A DNA stretch of 64,000 nucleotides from Apostichopus japonicus (Eukaryota > Echinodermata > Holothuroidea > Aspidochirotida > Stichopodidae): NCBI RefSeq assembly GCF_037975245.1, contig NC_092582.1:6488001-6552000 (forward strand), in the 5' to 3' direction. This document shows positions 55,001 to 64,000 of this stretch, piece after piece. The notes under the pieces are model-generated. The model was given only the letters and a program-made list of their open reading frames with translations, had not been told where the DNA came from and did not search any database. Every line of letters starts with the position of its first letter. Position 1 is the stretch's first letter. Made by a program: the position numbers and the translations under genes.

Positions 55001-58000
55001 ATCCTAGTCTAAAATTCTCTTTTTTCCATATCTCACATTTTCCTTATCTCTTGGTTGATCTCCTTCTTCATCTGCAGCATCTATGGTCTTCAGCCTCTTT
55101 GCTCCTCGTTCCTCTTGACCGAGGCTTCGGTCCGTGTCTGATTGTCCAGGTTTACGTTTGGCTGTGGACGGTTCCTTCTTTGTCTGAGTGGAGATGGCTG
55201 TCTTGGAGTTAACAGCGCCCTCGTGACCGCTGTCCTGTCGAGATTCAGACAGACCAGCTGCTGTCTCCTGCAAACAAAACCAAACAAAGAAATGATTTCA
55301 ACGTTCTTATTATCTTGACTAGTTATGCAACAGTGCAGTAGTTTTAAGGAAAATTGGTTAAATTTTCAAAATGATTTTACAGAAAGCATTTTATTATATT
55401 AAGAATAGCTTCAAACTTTTTCTTAAAGTTTTGATATTATTGTGTGTGTTTAGTTTTAAGTGGCAATTTACCAAGTCATACTTTTTGTACAATTTACCGA
55501 GTCAAGCAATTTACCAAGTCCTATGTAAGCTTTGTTTTTAGTATAAACATCCTTAAATTAAGGAGACCACAACCAGCCAAGCAGCCATTTGGTGGTGACT
55601 CCAAATCCTCAGAGTAATTGCAAGACTGTCACTATATGAATGCAATTAAAACGGTGGAAACTGCAATAAAGGAATAGTCTACATTCATACCTATAGGTAT
55701 AGGTTTTTAGGAGTGTACATCTCTCACACAAAGAGAAACACAATCAGCCAAGATGTCATTTGCTGGCAAAGCCAAATCCTCACATTACTAACAAGAATAT
55801 CAGTAAAGCTGTGACAAGTGCAAGAGGAGAAGGATCTGCATTCATATCTATAGGTTAGTTCATTCATACCTATAGGTAAGGTTCTTAGAGAGTAGATACA
55901 TCCCTCAAACAAGGAGTACACAACCAGCCAAGATGTCATTTGGTGGCTAAACCAAATCCTCACATAAATAACAAGAATAACATTAAAGCAGTGACAAGTG
56001 CAAGTGGTGAAGGATCTGCATTCATAACTATAGGTAAGGTTCATAGAGAGTAGATACATTCCTCAAAACAGGAGAACACAACCAGCCAAGATGTCATTTG
56101 CTGGCTAAACAAAATCCCTCACATTAATAACAAGAATATCATAAAAGCAGTGACAAGTGCAAGAGGTGAAGGATCTGCATTCATAGCTATAGGTAAGTTC
56201 ATTCTTACCTATAGGTAAGGTTATTAGAGAGTAGATGCATCTCTCACAACAGGAGAACACAACCAGCCAAGATGTCATTTGCTGGCTAAACAAAAACCCT
56301 CACATTAATAACAAGAATATCATAAAAGCAGTGACAAGTGCAAGAGGTGAAGGATCTGCATTCATACCTATACATGTAGGTAAGTTCATTCTTACCTATA
56401 GGTAAGGTTCTTAGAGAGTAGATGCATCCCTCAAACAAGGAGAACACATCCAGCCAAGATGTCATTTGGTGGTGAAACCAAATCCTCAGATTGATTGCAA
56501 GACAAGTATTATATGGCCACAAGTAAAAACATGAAGAACGATTCATCATCTAATTAGTAGAGCACATGACCACAAGGACAAAATTACCACAAGAAAGTCT
56601 TACGGCTAAACAACCCGTTGGTCATCACAATCAGGAATGAGTAACTTTGACTAAAACAGAGCTTCAATGAAACTGTCTTGTCCTTTTATAAATGAAATAC
56701 ATCAAGACAGAATGCAGACCATTCCTGCTACTATGAAATCCTTTGGTTATCAATACCTGTATCAATTAACATTGTTTGCAAAGTATCTCAAAGAAATAAA
56801 CCTTCATAAATAAATGAAACACATGAAGAGAGAATGTTGTCTCTTGCTGCAAATTCACGGAAATACCTAAAAATAGCCAAATGTCTCGACCCCTAATAAG
56901 TGAGACACATGAAGACAGAATGAAGTTCCTTGCTGCAAATTCACAGAAATACCTAAAAATAGCCAAATGTCTCGTCATCTAATAAGTGAGACACATGAAG
57001 ACAGAATGAAGTTCCTTTCTGCAAATTCACAGAAATACCTAAAATTAGCCAAATGTCTCATCATCTGATAAGTGAGACACATGAAGACAGAATGAAGTTC
57101 CTTGCTGCAAATTCACAAAAATACCTAAAAATTAGCCAAATGTCTCATCATCTGATAAGTGAGACACATGAAGACAGAATGAAGTTCCTTGCTGCAAATT
57201 CACAAAAATACCTAAAAATTAGCCAAATGTCTCATCATCTGATAAGTGAGACACATGAAGACAGAATGAAGTTCCTTGCTGCAAATTCACAAAAATACCT
57301 AAAAATTAGCCAAATGTCTCATCATCTAATAAGTGAGACACATGAAGACAGAATGTTGTCTCTTGCTGCAAATTCACTGAAATACCTAAAAATAGCCAAA
57401 TGTCTCATCATCTTATAAGTGAGACACTGAAGACAGAATGAAGTTCCTTGCTGCAAATTCACAGAAATTCCTAAAAATTAGCCAAATGTCTCATCATCTA
57501 ATAAGTGAGACACATGAAGAAAGAATGTTGTCTCTTGCTGCAAATTCACTGAAATACCTAAAAATAGCCAAATGTCTCATCATCTTATACAGTAAGTGAG
57601 ACACTGAAGACAGAATGAAGTTCCTTGCTGCAAATTCACAAAAATACCTAAAAATTAGCCAAATGTCTCATCATCTAATAAGTGAGACACATGAAGACAG
57701 AATGTTGTCTCTTGCTGCAAATTCACTGAAATACCTAAAAATAGCCAAATGTCTCATCATCTTATAAGTGAGACACATGAAGACAGCATGTTTCTCTCGC
57801 TGCAAATTCACAAAAATACCTAAAAATAGCCAAATGTCTCATCATCTTATAAGTGAGACACATGAAGACATTAAACATCCATAGAAAACATAAGATAGCT
57901 GCTTATCGGTGATTGTTCCATAAAAGTGAAAATCATTTCCTTGTAACTAGGTAATGTTTAATAAACAACTTTTTTCTTCTTCTTGCTTTCTTTTTCTATC

Positions 58001-61000
58001 ACTAACTTTCTTTTATATTTTTGTTGGTTTATTTCCTTTTTTTCATGTGCAGTAGCTTTGAGTTATATTTCAGAGGATTAGACACTGTGCTTTTTCATTA
58101 TTGTTGCAACTTAATGTTAGATTCATTTTACCATTAGGGGGTCAAGTAGTTCAGCTTAGACATTACGTTAGGTGATGTATGATAGCCGAAGCTATATTTG
58201 TCTGTTCAAATATTTTATTATTCCTAAACCAACAGAAAGTTATTAGAATTATTTGTAATGACAAATATTTAGATCATACTTCTGAGCTCTTTTACAAGTT
58301 GAAAACTTTACAATTACCTGATATTGTAGACTTGTATACAGGTGTGTTTATGTTTAAAGCGTACCACACATGCTTACCATTCAAATTTACAAGTTTACTT
58401 CTCACTAATTTCAAATGACAGGTATAACACCAGACGAAAAGATAATTTTAAACAAAGATATGTCAAAACAAGATAGAAGAAACTTTGTGTTTCAATTTCA
58501 GGTGTTAAACTTTGGAATTCGCTGGATGATAGCATGAAAAATAGCAAGACTTTACGTTCATTTAAAAAAGGGTATAAGCATAAATAATTGTCAACCTATG
58601 TGTAAGAGAGTGTGCCTCATGTTTATTCAGTGTGTGAGGTCATGCCTTCTGATTGGTCGTTCCTGCATGTGGCATTGAGAGATCCAGGGAGCTCACTGGC
58701 GTTCTAGATCTGCGTAGGGTCAGTTGTGTGACCAGATACTTTATATATATACTTTATACTACATGTAACTTGTGCCAGGGTGTGGCAGCCAGTGCAATCC
58801 ATGCCGATACTGTGTGACATTGTCACGGGATTTGCGTTAGGAGTAAAGGATACTAAAGAGGTACGTTTTAACTCTTGCGGTTTATGGAGTTTTAAATGTG
58901 TAATTGTAGAAACTATTTGACTTGCGTCTTTGAGGTTTGCGTTGCATATGCTAGTCTTTATGTGCTCCTTGTATTTTTCGTGATGCTTGCGAATTACTGA
59001 TTATTTTGTGATATATTTGTACGTTAATAGAGAGTTTATATATATATTTATTGGTGGTTTTCACGGATTGAATAGATGCATTATCCAGTAGAAGCCTTAG
59101 TGTCCTTCTCGTCTATATCTCTATACCACACGGCTACAGTGAAAACTCTCCACATCAGAAGTTTAGCCACCTGTGCAGAGAGTAGAAGATTATTAGAAGC
59201 ATGCACCCCTGGTTATTTCGCGTAGCGTTTCAACTTTACAGCAACGAAGTCTGACAGACCACAACATCGGTCCAGATATATTCAGAACGTACCTAATTTG
59301 ACCCAAATTAAAGTAACTATTTTGTGACTGATTGTCTCAATTGTGTTTGTATGTTTTTATTTATTTTTTTGTGACTTTTGTTGTGTTCCACCAAATATTT
59401 CCAGTACATTTTCTGTCTATATTAATAATTCTGGGGAAAACGATTTTATAAGTATCGTACTTCTTCTTTTCTCCATTTCCAAGCACGAATTTGATATGTA
59501 TATTTAATTAAAATTATTTGTTTACTTGAATTATTGTTTACTTTGATATGTATATGTGAGATTGAGTATTTATTTTGAAGAAACCATGTCTTTTTGGCAT
59601 CAAATCTGTTCACTTAAATCCAAGTGCTTTCAGAATCTAAGAAATATTTCTAAAATGCGGTTCTATCTTACGAAGTCTGAGTTAAGCACTATTGTCCAAT
59701 CCATGGTTATTTCGCATATTGATTATTGTAACTCATTTTACTTTGGTATCAACCAACATTTTTATGATCAACTCCAATCTGTTCAAAATTTTGCTGCAAG
59801 AATGATATATGGTTGAAGCAGATATGATCATGTGACTGATCTATTCCATGATCTTCATTGGCTTAAAATCAAGGAGAGGGTGTACTTAAAAATAATATTG
59901 ATTGCGTTTAAGTCTGTTAGAGGACTGGGCCCTAAATATATCTATGATATGTTGGTAATCTCTGACCGTAGCAGAAATATGTTATTTAAAGAGCCTCAAG
60001 TTAAATCCTCGCATGGGTATCGCTCGTTTGCGAAGGCTAGACCTGAATTATGGAATAAGCTTCCTGACAGCCTTAAAGAATTCCAAAATGCTGCTACTTT
60101 TAAGAGGCAATTATAACACTACTTCTTTGTCAATGGTTCTGATTTCAGCCAGAATCTCGACCAGTTTTTTTGTATCGTTACTTTGAGATTTATTTAGTTG
60201 TTTTCCAGCACAGCAGTGCACACAGTTTTCTGTAGTAGTTGTGCTTATAAGCCTTTATTATTACTATTATTATGCTGGAAATAAACTGTTTCATTGTCAT
60301 TGTCAAGTACAGCATTATTAGCACATATTCAGCATTCAGACATATTGAGTTAGTAATTCTGTTATGTCAGTGCAGAGCCTGGCTAATTGCATTGAAACCT
60401 GGACTATTCTTACATCGTTATCTGGACTATTACTTACATTGTTATCTGGACTATTACTTACATCGTTATCTGGACTATTACTTACATTGTTATCTGGACT
60501 ATTACTTACATCGTTATCTGGACTATTACTTACATTGTTATCTGGACTATTACTTACATCGTTATCTGGACTATTACTTACATCGTTATCTGGACTATTA
60601 CTTACATCGTTATCTGGACTATTACTTACATCGTTATCTGGACTATTACTTACATCGTTATCTGGAATATTACTTACATCGTTATCTGGACTATTACTTA
60701 CATCGTTATCTGGACTATTACTTACATCGTTATCTGGACTATTACTTACATCGTTATCTGGACTATTACTTACATCGTTATCTGGACTATTACTTACATC
60801 GTTATCTGGACTATTACTTACATCGTTATCTGGACAATTACTTACATTGTTATCTGGACTATTACTTACATTGTTATCTGGACTATTACTTACATCGTTT
60901 TCTGGACTATTACTTACATTGTTATCTGGACTATTACTTACATTGTTATCTGGACTATTACTTACATTGTTATCTGGACTATTACTTACATTGTTATCTG

Positions 61001-63624
61001 GACTATTACTTACATTGTTATCTGGACTGAGAGTATTATAGAACCATCCAGCTAATACTTAAAGATACAACTTTTAAAGTTGGTTGTATTTGCAACTACT
61101 CGTATCCATATTTTTATAAGTTCATACAGAGGTTCTAGAGTTTTGCCACATAACCTAGTCATTGCACTGTTAGTTAATTCAAGCAAACTGTCGAAGCTAG
61201 AAACTTATGGATCAGACAGTTGGAGTATCAGCAGGTGTGAGAGGTAGCTGAGATTTATATAGGTCACAGATCTCTTTGGACCCATCTGATATACTTAAAG
61301 CATTGTCAATCATGCCTGCCTCCTACATTGACACAGCCTCTGTTGATACCAGTTAGCATCTGACGAGGATCGAAACTTCAGGCTCTGAATTACTTTTGCA
61401 TACATAAAACATATCTGTAAAATCTTCAGACTTTACTATCTTGGGCTAACAGATGTAAACATTACAGTTTTTCCTTGTTGTCATTGACTACTATTCCTTC
61501 TAATCAGTTGACATTAAACAACTGACCGTTCTTCATCTGAGAATATCTGAATTTTCAATTCAAAAGAGGCAATTTTTGAATTAAAACACTACTTATTTGT
61601 CAACGGTTCTGATTTCAGCCAGAATCTCGACCAGGTTTAACTTTTGTATCGTTACTTTGAGATTTACTTAGTTGTTTTCCAGCACAGCAGTGCACACAGT
61701 TTTCTGTAGTAGTTGTGCTTATAGGCCTTTATTATTATTATTGTTATTATTATTACTGTATATTAAGGTAAAAACACCAACAACCGGCATCCTTCAGGGC
61801 AAATTTTAGTGTAAAATAAACAATAGTCAGTCAGGTTCTTTAGTTCTTTCCGTCACAATGCAACAACATAGTTATTAGCCTAAATCTCTTCTTCCACAGA
61901 TAAACGATCTCTGAATTAAGTAAAGCCCTACCTCTTCTGGAGTTTTATCGTCGGTCATTCCCGCCTCCTCGGTTGACACGGGCTCCGATGTTTGGATATC
62001 ATCCGTCTTCTCGGCTGACTTTGCCGAATTCTCTGCATCTTGCGGGATGTGTTCCACATCATGGGACTTATCTGGCAGGTAGCTATCTGTCATTTCATCT
62101 TCCTCTGGTTGATCTGAGGGATCTTGTGTCTATCAGGGGGAAAAAAGTGTAAAAGTAACTTAGCCTGACGTTTCGATCCTAGCAGGATCTTCTTCAGAGG
62201 CTAAATGACACTTAACAGTCTATCTCTTTGTGTTCACGATATTCATTAACCTGTCTGTATTCTGTTCATGTTTGTGTCCCTTCTGTTTTTTTACTTGTCA
62301 TTTAGCCTCTGAAGAAGATCCTGCTAGGATCGAAACATCAGGCCAACTTACTTTTACACATTCTCTTACACAGGCTCTCTAGTGGATAAGCAGTTTGCTA
62401 ACAGTTTTATTTTATTTTGAGGAAAAAAATGGAATAAAAAAAAAGAGAAGGTTATTGCTGAACAATTCACATCAAACTTGTCTGGTTGAAACCTATTCAT
62501 AGACATGCAAGTAAATAACTTCCCAGCTTTCTTCTCCACAAATGAAGATGAAATAATTTCAGTTACTCCTTTTCCATTATTTACTTCAATTTTCCAGGAT
62601 GTTTGATATGCCAAGACTAAAATAACAAACTGTTTCGGGGATGAGAGTTATACTCACATCTGGTTTGTCTTCAGCATTTGGTTCCTGGGCCAAATCTTCT
62701 TCTTTTCCCTCCTCAACACCTTCCATCTCCTGCCCTTCCTCATTTTTCTCTTCTTCCTCTTCCTGTCTCTCATCTCCTCCATCCTTATCCTCATCATCTT
62801 CATCCTTTGGTTTGCCATCTTCGTCGTCTAAATCAAGTTCCTGAACTGGTGTTTCTATGTCCAAAGGATTCTCTACAATGACAAATTAAATAATCATTCC
62901 ATTGTTAAAAATTTAATTTTCAAAACTTTCTCTTCAGGGAAATTTTAAGATTGTAAGTTCAAAAATACATAATACATGGAATTTAAACCTTGGAACCGCT
63001 TTGTCCAATTCTATTATTCATACACTCTTTGGGTCTTGAATTTAAGATGACTTTACTTTATATAAGAATGGTATGCTTCTTTAAGGTTTCTTAGCTTTCT
63101 AATCGCACTTTTCAAGCTTAATTTCACCCCCTTAAAAAATAAAATCTTAAAAATGAAGAGTTGGCAGGCAATTTTCTTGCTTTTCTCACCTAAGTATAAG
63201 TTTCACCAGATTTTACTGACTATATGGAATGGCTTCCGTGTTTTTACTTACAGTGCATTTGAGGCATTCCATTAATAATTAGCGGTCAAAAGGAGGCATA
63301 TGAATTATGTTTGACCACTTCGGACACTTCGCAAAGTTGTTTCAAATACAACAGTCAAATCAGTGTGTAAGCCGGACATGAATGTCAAAACAATGGAGCC
63401 TGACGGTTTGGTAGGAGCCATTCTACTTATTAATAACAAGTCAACGAGTCGGGCCTTTTCCTCTCACCTTCATCAATCCCATCTTCCTCATCACCTTGCT
63501 CTTCTTCATCCCCATCTCCCTTTCCCAGATCAAGGTCATCTGGGAGGTCCATATCCTCTGGGACCGGTTCTGGTGGCGGGTCATTGGCCTTCCTAGGATC
63601 TATCTCATCGTCGTTAATTTCACT
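45994..63624 (-). CDS. MDN1: Midasin (MDN1), C-terminal 13 exons; 5' part outside window
   Basis: Exons, high to low: 63624–63468, 62872–62658, 62129–61932, 55267–55037, 54303–54094, 53363–53237, 52698–52523, 51516–51401, 50674–50500, 49077–49004, 47778–47664, 46963–46748, 46179–45994; all GT–AG with matching phases, 2196 nt, about 731 aa. The 5' half is the Asp/Glu-rich linker (DLPDDLDLGKGDGDEEE, ENPLDIETPVQELDLDDED). The 3' half is the MIDAS-containing VWA domain: GKRINMRKVIPYIASGFRKD, LAVDDSSSMAD (DxSxS), LLHPFHEQFSDQSGSKIL, VMSDGRGLFLEG, FLVLDNPEN, and the end DALRQWFELVTAGDAQ. Midasin is a giant dynein-like AAA ATPase; its VWA domain grips UBL domains of NLE1/Rsa4 and WDR12/Ytm1 to release them from pre-60S ribosomes in nucleolus and nucleoplasm. 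The six-ring AAA part lies beyond 64000. No break is seen. Confidence 0.95.
46640..46712 (+). repeat. G-rich tract in last MDN1 intron
   Basis: Several runs of 8–9 G with short spacers, on the strand opposite to MDN1 transcription (C-rich in the pre-mRNA). A DNA G-quadruplex is possible. Confidence 0.6.
47385..47560 (+). repeat. tRNA-like SINE fragment
   Basis: Contains GAGTGGATAAAGCC (A-box-like) and GGGTTTGATCCCTGGG (B-box-like) about 33 bp apart, inside an MDN1 intron and antisense to it. The body is not recognised. A similar B-box phrase (CTGGTTCAAATCCC) occurs near 51300. Confidence 0.35.
48051..48950. mobile_element. TIR element built of internal tandem repeats, in MDN1 intron
   Basis: The element is 48059–48942 (884 bp) between direct repeats CATATACA (48051–48058, 48943–48950). 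Ends share CGTAGCGA followed by G-runs and GGGGTGTGG; the right end has an additional CAGGGG tip that is missing at the left, so the duplication may be 6–8 bp. The interior holds five units of about 137 bp starting at 48098, 48234, 48373, 48487 and 48625 (the third lacks about 25 bp), each with the self-complementary GGGGAGGGGGTGTCCCCCTCCCC-type core. No coding capacity. Confidence 0.8.
55560..56510. repeat. ~160–190-bp tandem repeat in MDN1 intron
   Basis: Six units marked by CAGCCAAGATGTCATTTG-type words at about 55574, 55745, 55925, 56083, 56263 and 56451. Each also has ATAGGTAAG, GTAGATACATCC and AGCAGTGACAAGTGCAAG. Frames through it are shadows. Confidence 0.85.
56810..57875. repeat. ~87-bp tandem repeat in MDN1 intron
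   Basis: About 12 units with AAGTGAGACACATGAAGACA, TTGCTGCAAATTCAC and TACCTAAAAATTAGCCAAAT. The unit is 87 bp (29 codons) in the best copies, which opens a repetitive frame of 121 codons; unit length varies by one or two bases elsewhere and closes it, so I do not regard it as coding. Confidence 0.9.
58190..58595 (+). mobile_element. LINE reverse-transcriptase C-terminal relic (first family)
   Basis: Reads QQKVIRIICNDKYLDHTSEL, KLKTLQLPDIVDLYTGVFMF, then after frameshifts GVKLWNSLDDSMKNSKTLRS and FKKGYKHK with a stop at about 58585. This matches the conserved C-terminal end of CR1/L2/Jockey-type ORF2 ('QK.AIR.I…YR.HT.PLF..L..L…', 'G..LWN.LP'). The polymerase core is absent: a 5'-truncated copy lying antisense in an MDN1 intron. 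Confidence 0.75.
58600..59540. other. Intronic sequence, possible LTR-like stretch
   Basis: AT-rich with two TATATA clusters (58738–58760, 59036–59048) and no frame. Some phrases look like a promoter-bearing repeat, but no ends or target duplication were found. Confidence 0.25.
59556..60275 (+). mobile_element. CR1-like LINE 3' fragment (second family)
   Basis: A frame interrupted by one TGA (59814–59816) encodes SHIDYCNSFYFGINQHFYDQ, LQSVQNFAARMIYG, DLFHDLHWLKIKERVYLKII, FKSVRGLGPKYIYDML and FAKARPELWNKLPDSLKEF: the C-terminal part of a CR1/Jockey-type ORF2. A 3' UTR with CAGCACAGCAGTGCACACAG and a TTATTA tail follows. The same 3' UTR recurs at 61560–61750, confirming a LINE family. Antisense in an MDN1 intron. 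Confidence 0.8.
60404..61030 (+). repeat. 24-bp tandem repeat, about 26 units
   Basis: The unit is 24 bp containing TTACTTACATCGTTATCTGG with a C/T variant in ACAT(C/T)G. Because 24 is a multiple of three, two frames stay open and would give (YYLHRYLD)n and (LLTSLSGL)n. Lack of any start context, homology or non-repeat coding flank argues that it is non-coding. Confidence 0.95.
61560..61755 (+). mobile_element. LINE 3' end, second copy
   Basis: Repeats the last ~190 bp of the 59556–60275 element (TCAACGGTTCTGATTTCAGC … CAGCACAGCAGTGCACACAG … (TTA)n), with a few substitutions. It is a strongly 5'-truncated insertion of the same family. Confidence 0.85.
62147..62400. repeat. Inverted repeat with GATCC/GGATC stem, in MDN1 intron
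   Basis: Arms of about 70 bp (62147–62215 and 62290–62365) with TGTAAAAGTAACTTAGCCTGA on one side and its near reverse complement on the other. Each arm contains the short palindromic stem GATCC-TAGCA-GGATC. The right flank (CTAGTGGATAAGCAGTTTGC) matches 35580–35600 in reverse. Confidence 0.8.
62881..63460. other. MDN1 intron, nothing recognised
   Basis: Ordinary AT-rich intron between exons ending at 62872 and 63468; no repeat or RNA gene recognised. Confidence 0.5.
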
Positions 63625-64000
63625 CTACAAGACAAAACCGACAACAAAGAGGGAACTAGTGATTGTCAACAGAATGTCTAAGTTCTAAATGATGTCAATC
63701 ATTTGGAAATTAATTCAACTTGGATAATTATACATCTTTGAGAAGTGCAGACAGCAACCTTACAATGGGTCGAGACTTATTATGTTGTTCATCTTTGCCA
63801 CATCTGGTGTTTGGGGCATCTGTGGCACTGTTTACAAATTTTTTACAGGTAGTATATTAATGATCTAAGTAGACATAAATACCATTCATCCACTCCTGTG
63901 GGAATGTCACTAGTTAGTTTAATGATAGCAATGTCTGGAAACATTCTCAAGTAACAACATATAAATCTGTCAAACGAGGTAAATCAATTGAAGAAATAGA

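Noticed and set aside
57053-57418. 121-codon frame with a 29-residue repeat
   Set aside because: Satellite unit of 87 bp; adjacent units change phase and close the frame.
60272-61030. 252- and 225-codon repetitive frames
   Set aside because: Both arise from a 24-bp satellite whose unit is a multiple of three; two competing frames over the same DNA argue against coding.

Overview
This is a eukaryotic, metazoan window, not a microbial one. Genes are split by GT–AG introns, intergenic DNA is AT-rich and full of transposon debris, and two recognisable vertebrate orthologues (PHYHD1 and MDN1) are present. The style (AGGCCTA-rich stretches, many short TIR elements, CR1-like LINE tails, lineage-specific intronless receptors) suggests a marine invertebrate deuterostome, probably an echinoderm. 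That assignment is inference.

Layout. 1–6.5 kb: repeats (a large inverted repeat with TA microsatellites, an LTR-like stretch, a dispersed tandem repeat, a decayed hAT transposon with an 8-bp target duplication). 6.5–13.1 kb, minus strand: a broken gene with an HMGXB3/KDZ-transposon-like cysteine-rich core and a C-terminal Ulp1-like (C48) peptidase, interrupted by a 2.2 kb TIR element whose removal restores the frame at the junction. 13.6–16.7 kb, minus: a degenerate SGNH-hydrolase gene. 19.3–26.2 kb, plus: a complete PHYHD1 gene (nine coding exons, 288 aa) with two alternative last exons. 28.8–38.4 kb, minus: a tandem array of three intronless class A GPCRs, one with a single-base frameshift. 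38.8–45 kb: a TIR element with a 10-bp target duplication, a tandemly duplicated exon-like block, and otherwise unremarkable DNA. 46.0–63.6 kb, minus: the last 13 exons (about 731 aa) of the ribosome-biogenesis ATPase midasin (MDN1), with introns crowded by tandem repeats, a TIR element and LINE relics.

The genes do not form one pathway. PHYHD1 is a soluble Fe(II)/2-oxoglutarate oxygenase, MDN1 remodels pre-60S ribosomes, and the GPCRs are an expanded orphan clade. The least expected items are: a minisatellite that seems to have grown out of the MDN1 stop-codon region; a shared GC-hairpin core module carried by several transposons with different ends and target-duplication lengths; the SGNH + KDZ-like + C48 relic pair; and GPCRs lacking both the aminergic Asp3.32 and the usual TM3 cysteine. 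All coordinates and splice sites were read by eye; homology statements rest on remembered family motifs, not searches.
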